DNA of 24,072 bases from an uncultured Rubrobacteraceae bacterium (lineage in GTDB: Bacteria; Actinomycetota; Rubrobacteria; Rubrobacterales; Rubrobacteraceae). The DNA lies in the NCBI GenBank assembly GCA_902806015.1, contig CADCUZ010000136.1, forward strand, positions 1-24,072. The letters run 5' to 3'. A program made the position numbers and the translations under genes. How positions within the stretch are numbered: position 1 is the stretch's first letter; each line of letters starts with the position of its first letter. Below, one piece after another: positions 1-8,329 of the stretch. Below the pieces are notes generated by a model that saw only the letters and a list, made by a program, of their open reading frames with translations, did no database searches and was not told the DNA's origin.

Positions 1-1
1 C

Positions 2-2821
2 TGCGGCACGACGCCGGAGCACATCAAGGCGATGGCCGACGCCGTCGCGGACCACGCGCCGCGCGAGATACCGGAGCTCCCGAAGAAGCTGCGCCTCTCC
101 GGGCTGGAGCCGGCCAACATTGACTCGGACTCGCTGTTCGTGAACGTTGGGGAGCGGACGAACGTCACGGGTTCGGCGAGGTTCAAGGACTTGATCCTGA
201 ACGATGACTACGATACCGCGCTGGAGGTGGCGCGCCAGCAGGTGGAGAACGGCGCCCAGGTCATCGACGTCAACATGGACGAGGGGATGCTCGACGGCGA
301 GGAGGCGATGGTCAACTTCCTCAACCTCGTGGCCGCCGAGCCAGACATCTCGCGCGTGCCCGTCATGATCGACTCGTCCAAGTGGTCCATCATCGAGGCG
401 GGCCTCAAGCGCGTGCAGGGCAAGGCGGTCGTCAACTCCATCAGCATGAAGGAGGGCGAGGAGGAGTTCGTCCGCCAGGCGAGGCTCTTGAAGGGGTACG
501 GGGCCGCCGTGGTCGTGATGGCCTTCGACGAGAGGGGACAGGCCGACACGAAGGAGCGGAAGGTTGAGGTCTGCACGCGGGCGTACAGGTTACTCACCGA
601 GAAGGTCGGCTTCCCGCCCGAGGACATCATCTTCGACCCGAACGTCTTCGCCATCGCAACCGGCATAGACGAGCACAACAACTACGGCGTGGCCTTTATC
701 GAGGCGGTGCGCGAAATCTCCGCGGCCCTCCCCCACGCCAGGACTTCCGGTGGTGTCTCGAACATCTCGTTCGCCTTCCGGGGCAACAACCCCGTGCGCG
801 AGGCCATCCACGCCGTCTTCCTCTACCACGCCATAAACGCCGGCCTTACGATGGGCATCGTCAACGCCGGACAACTCTCCGTTTATGACACCTTGGACGA
901 GGCCTTGCGTGAGACGGTCGAGGACGTGGTGCTGAACCGCCGTGAGGACGCCACCGAGCGTCTGCTGGGCCTCGCGGAAGAGTACCGAGACCGGGGAGAG
1001 GGGGCCGAGGAAAAAGAGGCGCAGGAATGGCGTTCGTGGCCGGTGGAGGAGCGGCTGGAGCACGCGCTGGTCAAGGGTATCGCGGAATTCGCAGAGGAAG
1101 ACGCGGAGGAGGCGCGGCAGCGGGCGGGGCATCCGCTGGACGTGATCGAGGGTCCCCTGATGGACGGGATGAACGTGGTCGGGGATCTGTTCGGGGCTGG
1201 CAAGATGTTCTTGCCGCAGGTCGTCAAGAGCGCCCGCGTGATGAAAAAGGCCGTAGCGTACCTTATACCGTTTATTGAAGTGGAGAAGGGCGAGGCGCGC
1301 AAGCCGAATGGGACGGTCGTGATGGCTACCGTTAAGGGCGATGTGCACGACATCGGCAAAAACATTGTCGGCGTCGTGTTGCAGTGCAACAACTTCGAGG
1401 TTATAGACCTCGGGGTGATGGTGCCGGCGGCGAAGATCTTGCAGACGGCAAAGGAGAAGGGCGCGGACATAATCGGCCTCTCGGGGCTCATCACGCCTTC
1501 GCTAGACGAGATGGTCCACGTCGCGAGCGAGATGCAGCGGGAGGGCTTTGGCCTGCCGCTCCTCATCGGCGGGGCGACCACGTCGCAGACGCATACGGCC
1601 GTAAAAATAGCGCCGGGCTACGGGCAGCCCGTCATACACGTAAAGGACGCCTCCCGCGCGGTCGGCGTGGTCCAGAACCTCGTAAGCGAGGGCCGCAGGG
1701 CCGACTACGCGGCCAGCATTTCCGCCGAGTACGAAGAGGTGCGCCGCAAGCACGCCGGGCGCCGGTCGAAGACGAAGCTCGCCCCGCTTAAGAGGGCGCG
1801 GGCGAACAGGGCGAAGATCAATTGGGAGGGTTACGAGCCGCCGCGGCCCAACGTGCTCGGTGTCCGAACTTTCGAGGATTACCCGTTGGAGGAGATCCGC
1901 GGCTACATAGACTGGACACCGTTCTTCCACTCCTGGCAGTTGAAGGCGAGCCATCCCCGCGTCTTCGACGACCCGGAGAAGGGCGAGGAGGCGAAAAAGC
2001 TCTTTGCAGACGCCCAGGAGCTGCTCGACCGCGTCATAGAGGAGAAGTGGCTCACCGCCCGGGCCGTTTTCGGCCTCTTTCCGGCGAACGCCCTCGAAAA
2101 CGACTCGCTGGAGGTCTACACAGACGGATCGCACGGCGAGGTGCTCGCAGAGCTCAACCTCCTACGCCAGCAGAAGCAGAAGCCGCCGGGGCGTCCCAAC
2201 CGCTCGCTGGCGGACTTCGTGGCGCCCAGGAGCACGGGGCTCGAAGACCACGTCGGCCTCTTCGCGGTGACGGCCGGCATCGGCGCCGACGAGGCGGCGC
2301 GACGCTTCGAGGAGGACAACGACGTCTACAACGCCATCATGGTGAAGGCGCTGGCCGACCGGCTGGCCGAGGCGTTCGCCGAGCTCTTGCACCGGCGCGT
2401 CCGCAGGGAGTTCTGGGGCTACGCCGCCGACGAGGAGCTCGGCACGGACGCCATCATCCGGGAGGAGTACAGGGGCATCCGGCCGGCGCCCGGCTACCCG
2501 GCCTGCCCAGAGCACACCGAGAAGCGCAAGATCTGGGAACTTCTCGACGCCGAGGAGAACGCCGGCGTCTCCCTCACCGAGAGCTGCGCCATGACGCCGG
2601 GGGCGGCGGTCAGCGGCTACTACTTCTCGCACCCCGAGTCCGCTTACTTCGGGGTGGGCGAGATCGGACGCGATCAGGTCCAGGACTACGCCGAGCGCAA
2701 GGGGTGGACGCTTCGGGAGGCGGAAAAGTGGCTCTCCCCAAACCTCGGCTACGAGCCCGGGGGCACGGACGGCGAAGGTGCTACGGAGGTCCCGCAGGCC
2801 CGGGGCAAGGCGGTGGGGTAG
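2..2821 (+). CDS. metH: Cobalamin-dependent methionine synthase, 5'-truncated by the window edge
   Basis: Transfers a methyl group from 5-methyltetrahydrofolate through cob(I)alamin to homocysteine, making methionine in the cytosol. The frame is already open at base 2 and reads [10 protein letters not shown] before the first ATG at base 32. This is the end of the homocysteine/zinc domain, so the first codon is probably one of the zinc cysteines and the ATG is internal. Counting from that ATG, the pterin-binding domain spans about 25-290, the B12 cap about 335-425 and the B12 domain about 427-560. The cobalt-ligand motif DxHxxG is D437-x-H439-x-x-G442. The SAM-dependent reactivation domain runs from about 590 to 915, with a conserved [13 protein letters not shown] stretch and [16 protein letters not shown]. 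It ends with TAG. All modules except the missing N-terminus are present, so it is probably functional. Confidence 0.97.
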   Translation, partial: CGTTPEHIKAMADAVADHAPREIPELPKKLRLSGLEPANIDSDSLFVNVGERTNVTGSARFKDLILNDDYDTALEVARQQVENGAQVIDVNMDEGMLDGEEAMVNFLNLVAAEPDISRVPVMIDSSKWSIIEAGLKRVQGKAVVNSISMKEGEEEFVRQARLLKGYGAAVVVMAFDERGQADTKERKVEVCTRAYRLLTEKVGFPPEDIIFDPNVFAIATGIDEHNNYGVAFIEAVREISAALPHARTSGGVSNISFAFRGNNPVREAIHAVFLYHAINAGLTMGIVNAGQLSVYDTLDEALRETVEDVVLNRREDATERLLGLAEEYRDRGEGAEEKEAQEWRSWPVEERLEHALVKGIAEFAEEDAEEARQRAGHPLDVIEGPLMDGMNVVGDLFGAGKMFLPQVVKSARVMKKAVAYLIPFIEVEKGEARKPNGTVVMATVKGDVHDIGKNIVGVVLQCNNFEVIDLGVMVPAAKILQTAKEKGADIIGLSGLITPSLDEMVHVASEMQREGFGLPLLIGGATTSQTHTAVKIAPGYGQPVIHVKDASRAVGVVQNLVSEGRRADYAASISAEYEEVRRKHAGRRSKTKLAPLKRARANRAKINWEGYEPPRPNVLGVRTFEDYPLEEIRGYIDWTPFFHSWQLKASHPRVFDDPEKGEEAKKLFADAQELLDRVIEEKWLTARAVFGLFPANALENDSLEVYTDGSHGEVLAELNLLRQQKQKPPGRPNRSLADFVAPRSTGLEDHVGLFAVTAGIGADEAARRFEEDNDVYNAIMVKALADRLAEAFAELLHRRVRREFWGYAADEELGTDAIIREEYRGIRPAPGYPACPEHTEKRKIWELLDAEENAGVSLTESCAMTPGAAVSGYYFSHPESAYFGVGEIGRDQVQDYAERKGWTLREAEKWLSPNLGYEPGGTDGEGATEVPQARGKAVG

Positions 2822-2855
2822 GGCTTTCGGCAGGTAGACCGCGCCGGAAAAGCCC
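2821..2855 (+). terminator. Weak hairpin at the metH stop codon
   Basis: GGGCTTT (2821-2827) can pair with AAAGCCC (2849-2855), with partial pairing inside the loop. It starts at the last base of the metH stop. There is no T-tract after it, so it may only be a transcript-end or stability structure. Its right arm lies inside the MetE-like remnant. Confidence 0.25.
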
Positions 2856-3110
2856 GATTACGCCGCCCGGCTTGCCACGGTCGGGCGCGGGAAAGTCGAG
2901 GCGGCGGTCGAAGCCATCAACGGGGCCATCAAGGGCCTGGACCAGACGTACAAGTGGGTCAACATCTGCCAAGGCAACTACTCTGTGAGCGACGAGTACG
3001 ATTCGTACGACCAGATCGGGCACCGCCACTTCGACGTCGAGGTGTGCCCGGCCGACCTGATATCCCACCGAGACTGCGACGCCCTGATTGTCGCGTACGA
3101 GCAACAGGGT
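2838..3110 (+). pseudogene. Remnant of a MetE-like cobalamin-independent methyltransferase domain
   Basis: After an in-frame TAG at 2835, the frame is open and reads like real protein for about 90 residues. Segments include GRGKVEAAVEAINGAIKGLD, TYKWVNICQGNYSV and DQIGHRHFDVEVCPADLI. From memory these resemble part of the catalytic domain of the methionine synthase II/UROD-type family (W-V-H-I-C-x-G-N-Y and IGHR-like motifs). No credible start or N-terminal domain exists. The similarity stops near 3110, where the frame runs into the antisense of the convergent DUF4230 gene. It lies 16 bases after metH, so it may be what is left of a B12-independent methionine gene. Coding character is seen directly; the family name is moderately sure. 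Confidence 0.5.
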
Positions 3111-3128
3111 CAGCCTCCGGCTGCTGCG

Positions 3129-3770
3129 TTACTCGAGGTGTACCTCCTTGAAGCCCAGGGTCTCGACGAAAGCACGGATAGAATCTTCGGCGTTCGTCTC
3201 GGCGGTGTCGAGGATGCCGTTCTCGCGGGCGGCGGCCTCGATACTCTCCTCCGCCGTGGCGCGGGCCTTTTCGACGAGGTCGTCGTCGGGGCGCAGGTTT
3301 AGGGGGCTGTAGTCGCGGTCGTAGACGCGGGTCTTCTCTTCGTCGAGACCCGCGGAGAGGACCTCCGGTTCAGGCAGGCGAATGGTCACGATGTCGCCCT
3401 CCACGCGCACGTCGTCGGCTCCGACCTCCGAAAGGTCCACCCCGGCCTCGACGTCGCCGGTCGCGACCACGAGGACCTTCTCGCCAGAGAAGATGCGGTC
3501 AAGAAAGTCCCCGCCGCTCTCGCGCGTCACGACGATCGACTCCCTCCAGCGAACCGTGGCGAGTCGGTCTAGCTTCCCGACCCCCTCGACGGCCACGGAC
3601 CCCGTGGTCGTCCGCGCGGGCCTCTCTTGCAATAGAGGCCCGATTACGGGCATCCGTTCGGCGAAATCGAAGCGGCTGATGCCGGCGCCGAGCCCCAAGC
3701 TCAACACCACGATAAGGAGCGCCAGGACTAGAGTCGTCGCGAAACCCCCACCTTTCTTGCCCACTACCAA
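3129..3770 (-). CDS. DUF4230 family membrane-anchored protein
   Basis: A 213-residue protein of unknown function. Residues 1-10 are basic and glycine-rich (VVGKKGGG). One hydrophobic segment at about 11-31 (TTLVLALLIVVLSLGLGAG) anchors it, leaving a mostly extracytoplasmic domain. That domain has the DUF4230 layout: a V-x-L-x-x-L-A-T-V-R entry strand, a KVLVVATGDVEAGVDLS core, an I-x-L-P-E-P-E-V turn and a helical C-terminus with VYDRDYSPLN. The start is TTG at 3770, chosen because GAGGAG sits about four bases upstream. It converges on metH and stands alone behind its own TATAAT promoter. Family members are widespread and uncharacterised; an envelope role is only an inference. Confidence 0.85.
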   Translation of the reverse strand: MVVGKKGGGFATTLVLALLIVVLSLGLGAGISRFDFAERMPVIGPLLQERPARTTTGSVAVEGVGKLDRLATVRWRESIVVTRESGGDFLDRIFSGEKVLVVATGDVEAGVDLSEVGADDVRVEGDIVTIRLPEPEVLSAGLDEEKTRVYDRDYSPLNLRPDDDLVEKARATAEESIEAAARENGILDTAETNAEDSIRAFVETLGFKEVHLE

Positions 3771-3801
3771 ACTCTCCTCGAGGAAAAGAAGGATTCGACG
3801 G

Positions 3802-3807
3802 ATTATA
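3802..3807 (-). promoter_or_regulatory. -10 box (TATAAT) of the DUF4230 gene
   Basis: A perfect TATAAT on the minus strand lies 31 bases upstream of the TTG start. No clear TTGACA-like -35 box is seen 16-18 bases further up, where the sequence is G-rich. Confidence 0.5.
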
Positions 3808-3844
3808 TCCCCCCTGCTGGGAGGGAAGCTCTACGGGCAGGTTT

Positions 3845-4796
3845 CTAGCCGAACTCGGGCAGGATCTGCTTGCCGAAAAAATCGAAAAAAGCCTTCTGGT
3901 TGGGGCCTATCTGCTGCACGTAGACCTCATCGTAGCCCGCCTCGGCAAACTGGCGGAGCATCCCGCGGTACTTTTCCGGGTCGGGCTCGCAGGGCATGAA
4001 CCTCGCGATCATCTCCTCCGTCACGAGCCCGCTGGCCTGCTCGAAGTGCCGCGGCGTCGGCGGTATTTGCGCAAGTTCCCCGGGCAGCGCCTCGTTGGGC
4101 CAGATGCGGTGGGCCGTCCTCACGCACCCGGCCTCGTCGTCCCCGTAGCAGGCCTTAAAGGCGCTGTGGGCGGGCTTGTCCCCGCCGCCCGAGGAGCGGA
4201 AAAGCTCCAGAAGCTCCGCGTCCGGCCCGACGTTGACGTAACCGTCCCCGATCTCCGCCGCCAGCCGCACGGCCTTCGGCCCGAAGCCGGAGACTAGGAT
4301 CGGCGGGGGCTCGTCGGGAAGCGTGTAGATGCGCGCGTTCACCACGGTGTAGTGGTGGCCTTCGTAGTCCTTCGTGCCACCCTCCCACAGCAGGCGCATG
4401 ACCTCGACGGACTCTTCCAACATCTCCAAACGCACGTCGGCCGACGGCCAGGCGTCGCCAAAGATGTGTGCTCGTTCAGTGCCTCGCCGGAGCCGATGCC
4501 GAGGTTGAAGCGCCCGCCCAGCATAATCGCCGAGGTCGCGGCGGCCTGGGCGATGACGGCCGGGTGGATACGGACGGTCGGGCAGGTAACGGCGGTCGTG
4601 ACGGGGAGCGAGGTGGTCTGGGAGAGCCCCCGATCACGCTCCACACGAATGGGCTCTGCCCCTGCGCCTCGATCCACGGGTGGTAGTGGTCCCTGATCCA
4701 GAGCGCCCCAAACCCCACCCCCTCGGCCATCCGCGCCTGCTCCATTAACGCCCCCGGCCCGAACTCCTCGCAAGACAGAAAGTATCCGACCCTCAC
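3845..4796 (-). pseudogene. F420-dependent LLM-class oxidoreductase (G6PDH-like), two frameshifts
   Basis: The three reading frames together spell a full-length (about 317-codon) luciferase-like oxidoreductase of the actinobacterial F420 'G6PDH family'. The start is GTG at 4796 with GGGGAGG five bases before it. Frame 1 gives VGYFLSCEEFGPGALMEQAR and WIRDHYHPW...QSPFVWSVIGG. Frame 2 gives SLPVTTAVTCPTVRIHPAVI and GRFNLGIGSGEALNEH. Frame 3 gives VRLEMLEESVEVMRLLWEGG through VYVQQIGPNQKAFFDFFGKQ to TAG. The first shift fits loss of one G in a G run (plus-strand C5 at 4627-4631). The second fits an extra AC in a CACAC run (4466-4470). The protein would otherwise be a flavin/F420 hydride-transfer enzyme. 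Both shifts lie in slippage-prone runs, so assembly error is possible. Confidence 0.88.
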
Positions 4797-4893
4797 AAAG
4801 CCTCCCCACCAATAACGATCCGCGACATCGCTAGGGTACTCCGAAGGGGCACGATTTAGGCATCAGGAATCAGACTTTAGGAATGCGGGGCGA

Positions 4894-4909
4894 GTCCCGT
4901 CGTCGGGAC
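4894..4909 (-). terminator. Perfect 6-bp hairpin downstream of the serA operon
   Basis: GTCCCG (4894-4899) and CGGGAC (4904-4909) pair perfectly around a four-base loop, 30 bases past the last gene of the aminotransferase-serA operon. There is no T-tract, as is common in high-GC genomes, so termination is an inference. Confidence 0.4.
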
Positions 4910-4938
4910 CGGGCCGATGGGGCCCTCCCCGAAACCTC

Positions 4939-5151
4939 CTACGCCTGTATGTTCGTCTGCTTCCACCGGGTGTGTTCGCCCAGGTTATCGGCCTCCGGGA
5001 ACTCCTCGCCCTTGGCGAGCTGGATCCGGATCGGGGGCAGCATCGTCCCCCGGTCGCAGACGAATGTTCCGGAGAACGGGGCCTTCTCGCCGGGTCCGAA
5101 GGTCGGACCGTAGGGGCGGTAGCGGGCGAGGATGTCGTCCAGGTTTGCCAT
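4939..5151 (-). CDS. Small YjzC-like protein, translationally coupled to serA
   Basis: A 70-residue soluble protein without signal peptide or membrane segment. The middle and C-terminal part (FGPGEKAPFSGTFVC, then IRIQLAKGEEFPE and a terminal HTRWKQ) follows the pattern of the short Bacillus YjzC family: PGDKAPxxGxY, KxxKLxxGDxFPE, then a basic W-containing tail. The resemblance is from memory. Its ATG shares one base with the TGA of serA (TGATG), so ribosomes finishing SerA should re-initiate here. That coupling supports it being a real gene despite its size. The N-terminus (ANLDDILARYRPYGP) is an added amphipathic stretch. Function unknown; the coupling suggests expression together with serine synthesis. 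Confidence 0.72.
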   Translation of the reverse strand: MANLDDILARYRPYGPTFGPGEKAPFSGTFVCDRGTMLPPIRIQLAKGEEFPEADNLGEHTRWKQTNIQA

Positions 5152-6731
5152 CAGAGGGTTACCGAGCGGACCCCGTTGAAGCCGGGAGTCTTCAGGAAGG
5201 TCCTTAGGACCTCTTCGGGGACGGGCTCGTCCACGGTGACGGCCATCGCGGCGCGAGACCCGGGCTCGCCGCGGCCTACGGCCATGTTGCCGATGTTGAT
5301 GCCGTGGTCGCCCAGGATGGAGCCGACCTTGCCGATCATGCCCGGCTGGTCCTCGTTGCGGATAAAGAGCATGTGCCTCTCGGGCACCACGTCGAAGTCG
5401 AAGCCCATCGCCTCGACCAGGCGCGGCTGCATCCGGGGACCCACGAGCGTCCCGCTCACGACGTTCTCCCCGCCCTCGCCCGCCAGGCGCAGCACGACCA
5501 GGCTCGTGTAATCCGCGCTCTCGGAGAGGCGCGCAGTCTCCAGGCGCAGGCCCCTGTCCTTCGCGAGTATCGGGGTGTTCACGAAGTTGAGGGGCTCGTG
5601 GACCATCGGGGCCAGGAGCCCCTTCTGGGCGGAGACGTCGAGCAGCCGCGTGTCGAAACCGGCGACCTCCCCCCTGTATTCCACCTTCAGGGTGTCCCCG
5701 GGGCGGTCCGTGAGCTGGTAGAGCAGGCTACCGAGCACCTCGCACAACCCGGAAAATTGGGCGACGAACTCGGCGCCCTCGCCCGCCGGCACGGGGGCGT
5801 TTATGGCGTGCATCGGGACCCGTCCCCCGAGCGCGGCGGCGACCTGCTCGGCGGCCGTGATGCCGGCGCGGTCCTGCGCTTCTGCGGTGCTCGCGCCGAG
5901 GTGCGGGGTGACGACGACGTTGGGGAGGGAAAAAATCGGGGACTCCGTCGTCGGCTCCTCCGCGAACACGTCGAGAGCCGCTCCGCCTATGACGCCACCC
6001 TTCAAGGCCTCGTAGAGCGCCGCCTCGTCCACGATGCCCCCGCGCGCCGCGTTTATGAGGTACGCGGCCGGCTTCATCTTCGCCAGGGCCTCCTCGCCTA
6101 CGAGCCCCATCGTCTGCGGCGTGCGGGGTACGTGCAGGGAGACGAAGTCCGCGTTCTCGAGGACCTCGTCGGTGGACTCGGCCCGCTCGACGTTCATCGA
6201 GCGCATCCGGTCCTCAGAGACGTAGGGGTCGTAGGCGAGGACCCGCATCCCCATCCCGAGGGCACCGCGGGCCACGATGGCCCCGACGTGCCCGAGTCCA
6301 ACGAGGCCGAGCGTCTTCTCCCTGACCTCCACGCCCTTGAAGGCGCTCCGCTTCCACTCGCCGCCCTTAAGCGAGGCGTCCGCCGCGGGTATGCGCCTGG
6401 CGGCGGCGAGCATGAGGCCCAAAGTGTGCTCCGCCGCGGCTACGGTGTTGCTCTCCGGGGCGTTGGCGACGATGACGCCGCGCTTGGTGGCGGCCTCTAT
6501 GTCTATGTTGTCCACCCCGATGCCGGCGCGGCCTATGGCCTTGAGGTTCCTCGCTTTGTCTATGACTTCGGCGGTCACCTGGGTGGCGCTGCGGATTATG
6601 AGGCCGTCGTACTCGCCGATCTTCTCCAGCAACTCGTCCGCGCTCAGGTCCAGAAGGACGTCGACCTCGAAGTCCCTATTCAGGAGCTCGATGCCAGGGT
6701 CGGCGAGCTTCTCCGAGATCAGAACCTTCAA
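5151..6731 (-). CDS. serA: D-3-phosphoglycerate dehydrogenase
   Basis: Oxidises 3-phosphoglycerate to 3-phosphohydroxypyruvate with NAD, the first step of serine synthesis. At 526 residues it is the long type. The substrate-binding halves flank a Rossmann domain with GLVGLGHVG (G145-x-G147-x-x-G150) and acidic residue D168. The catalytic set is R230 (NAARGG), E259 (DVFAEEP) and H277 (PHLGAST). An allosteric intervening domain covers about 315-445. A C-terminal ACT domain from about 453 (MLFIRNEDQPGMIGKVGSIL) usually gives serine feedback. The start is TTG at 6731, which overlaps the TGA of the upstream aminotransferase by three bases (TTGA), with GGGGTG as a likely ribosome site. It is the middle gene of a coupled three-gene operon. 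Confidence 0.97.
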   Translation of the reverse strand: MKVLISEKLADPGIELLNRDFEVDVLLDLSADELLEKIGEYDGLIIRSATQVTAEVIDKARNLKAIGRAGIGVDNIDIEAATKRGVIVANAPESNTVAAAEHTLGLMLAAARRIPAADASLKGGEWKRSAFKGVEVREKTLGLVGLGHVGAIVARGALGMGMRVLAYDPYVSEDRMRSMNVERAESTDEVLENADFVSLHVPRTPQTMGLVGEEALAKMKPAAYLINAARGGIVDEAALYEALKGGVIGGAALDVFAEEPTTESPIFSLPNVVVTPHLGASTAEAQDRAGITAAEQVAAALGGRVPMHAINAPVPAGEGAEFVAQFSGLCEVLGSLLYQLTDRPGDTLKVEYRGEVAGFDTRLLDVSAQKGLLAPMVHEPLNFVNTPILAKDRGLRLETARLSESADYTSLVVLRLAGEGGENVVSGTLVGPRMQPRLVEAMGFDFDVVPERHMLFIRNEDQPGMIGKVGSILGDHGINIGNMAVGRGEPGSRAAMAVTVDEPVPEEVLRTFLKTPGFNGVRSVTL

Positions 6732-7885
6732 GCGGTCACCCCGCTTTTGGAGAAGACCCGCTGCGCCGCGCCCACGCCCTTACCGAGCTCGATAGGGAAG
6801 TCCAGCGACTCCAGCGCGAGCTCCGTGGCCGCTATCGTGGCTATTATGTCGAAGGCGTCGAAAAATCCGCAGTGGCCGATGCGGAAGATCCTGCCCGCCA
6901 TGTCGGCCTGTCCGCCGGCGACCTGTATCCCGTGCTCCCTGAAGATCATGCGCACGAGCTGCTTGCCGTCGACGCCCTCGGGTACCCACGCCGCCGTGAC
7001 GGCGGAGTTGGGGTCCTCGTCCGGCCCGAAGAGCTGCAGGCCCATACCCTTGATCCCCTCACGCGAGGCGCGGCCGAGCAGGACGTGGCGCCGGAACACG
7101 TTCTCGATACCCTCGTCCAGGAGCTGCCGCAGGGCGACGTCGAGCTGGATGATAAGGCTGACCGCCGGCGTCCAGGCCGTCTGGGCCGGGTCCTTGGCGT
7201 ATGCCTTCTTCGAAGCGGTCCAGTCGAAGTAGAAGCGCGGAATCCTGGACTCCTCGTGCATCCGCATCGCCCGCTCACTTACGCTCACAAACCCGAGGCC
7301 GGGGGGGGACATCAGCGCCTTCTGCGAACCCGCGACGACCACGTCCACGCCCCAATCGTCCGTCCGCAGCTCGCAGGCTCCAAGCCCGGAGACCGCGTCC
7401 ACTATGGAGACGACGTTACCGGCGGCCTTGGCGAAGCCCTCAATGTCGTTCACGGTGCCGGTCGAGGTCTCCGAGAGCACGCAGACGGCGGCCTTTATCT
7501 CGGGATCGTTCGCCAGCGCCCGGGCTACCTCGTCGTTGTCCGCCTTCTGGCCCCAGTCGTACTCGAGTTCCGTCACCTCGAGGCCGAAGGCCCGGCCCAT
7601 CTTGACCCAGCGTCCGCCGAAGTTGCCATTGTTGACGACAAGGATCTTGTCCCCCGGCGATAAGAGGTTCTGGATAGCCCCCTCGAAGGCCCCCGTCCCG
7701 CTCGCCGCATAGGTAAATACGTCGTTTTCCGTAAGGAAGACCCTCTTCAGGGCCTCGTTGACGCGCGTAAAGACCTCGCCGAACTCCGGCGTCCTGTGGT
7801 GGATGATCGGCAACGCCCCCGCCGCGGAGACCTCCGGCGGTATCGGCGTCGGTCCGGGCGACATGAGACGGTATTTGTTCATCAT
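6728..7885 (-). CDS. Class V PLP aminotransferase (alanine/serine-glyoxylate type)
   Basis: A 385-residue fold-type I PLP enzyme of the serine-pyruvate/alanine-glyoxylate aminotransferase group. It begins with the diagnostic LMSPGPTPIPPEV. A60-ASGTGAFEG binds the cofactor phosphate. D163 in SIVDAVSG contacts the pyridine nitrogen. K189 in VVAGSQKALMSPPGLGF is the Schiff-base lysine. Two ATG codons occur in a row; the first (7885) is taken, with GAGGG about ten bases upstream. Its stop overlaps the serA start, so the pair is translationally coupled. Enzymes of this group next to SerA may transaminate phosphohydroxypyruvate in place of SerC, or interconvert serine/alanine and glyoxylate. The sequence alone cannot separate these, so no gene symbol is given. 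Confidence 0.93.
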   Translation of the reverse strand: MMNKYRLMSPGPTPIPPEVSAAGALPIIHHRTPEFGEVFTRVNEALKRVFLTENDVFTYAASGTGAFEGAIQNLLSPGDKILVVNNGNFGGRWVKMGRAFGLEVTELEYDWGQKADNDEVARALANDPEIKAAVCVLSETSTGTVNDIEGFAKAAGNVVSIVDAVSGLGACELRTDDWGVDVVVAGSQKALMSPPGLGFVSVSERAMRMHEESRIPRFYFDWTASKKAYAKDPAQTAWTPAVSLIIQLDVALRQLLDEGIENVFRRHVLLGRASREGIKGMGLQLFGPDEDPNSAVTAAWVPEGVDGKQLVRMIFREHGIQVAGGQADMAGRIFRIGHCGFFDAFDIIATIAATELALESLDFPIELGKGVGAAQRVFSKSGVTA

Positions 7886-7933
7886 GGGCGAGAAGCCCTC
7901 TCTCTTCGCGTACAGTCGGGCACTATTTTAGTC

Positions 7934-7973
7934 ATTATAGTTGCCGATGGCTACATAATGGGGCAGGCAACTA
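7934..7973 (-). promoter_or_regulatory. Promoter with operator-like inverted repeat for the aminotransferase-serA operon
   Basis: On the minus strand a perfect TATAAT (7939-7934) lies 48 bases before the aminotransferase ATG. Two exact 8-bp arms, TAGTTGCC (7938-7945) and GGCAACTA (7966-7973), form an inverted repeat with a 20-base spacer. The near arm overlaps the -10 box by two bases and the other covers the region upstream of where a -35 box would sit. No good -35 hexamer is visible, which fits an activator- or repressor-controlled promoter. The predicted leader is only about 40 bases, too short for a riboswitch. Confidence 0.5.
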
Positions 7974-8329
7974 ACAAGGTGTTGCTTTCTCAAGGCCGCC
8001 TACGAAAACTCCAGGGGCCAGCCCGAACGTCCAACACTCGTGCGTGAACCACGAGCAAGTAGGCCGCTTCTGTGACAAAAACGCCGAGGCGTAGGCGCGC
8101 CTGGTCAGGGCCGCACCAAGAATACAACACACCCTTACTACCCGGTTCGCACGAAGACACCCGCGGTCTCGGTCCGGCCGCAAGGCTTCCCGAAAAGCTC
8201 GAATCTCCTCACGGACGCCGTCCTCTCCGGCGGCCAGCCTTCCCCTCCTGGCCTATGGCCGGCGACGCGGCCTGCACAGCATACACTCCCTGCGCTCCGG
8301 CCCGAAAGGCCCGACGGCAGGTGCCAGGT
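7974..8329 (-). other. Intergenic stretch without an intact gene
   Basis: No gene, tRNA or repeat could be supported here. One minus-strand frame stays open from near 8329 down to a TGA at 7990 except for a single TGA at 8209. Its peptides are protein-like (for example AGAQGVYAVQAASPAIGQEG and LGVFVTEAAYLLVVHARVLD), but I recognise no family and see no start. It may be a decayed gene or chance. Confidence 0.3.

Noticed and set aside
5304..7232. Long plus-strand open frame (about 640 codons) opposite serA and the aminotransferase
   Set aside because: Crosses two well-supported minus-strand genes and shows no family motifs.
7886..7940. Riboswitch or T-box leader before the aminotransferase-serA operon
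   Set aside because: The leader from the predicted start site is only about 40 bases and shows no conserved aptamer or anti-terminator helix.
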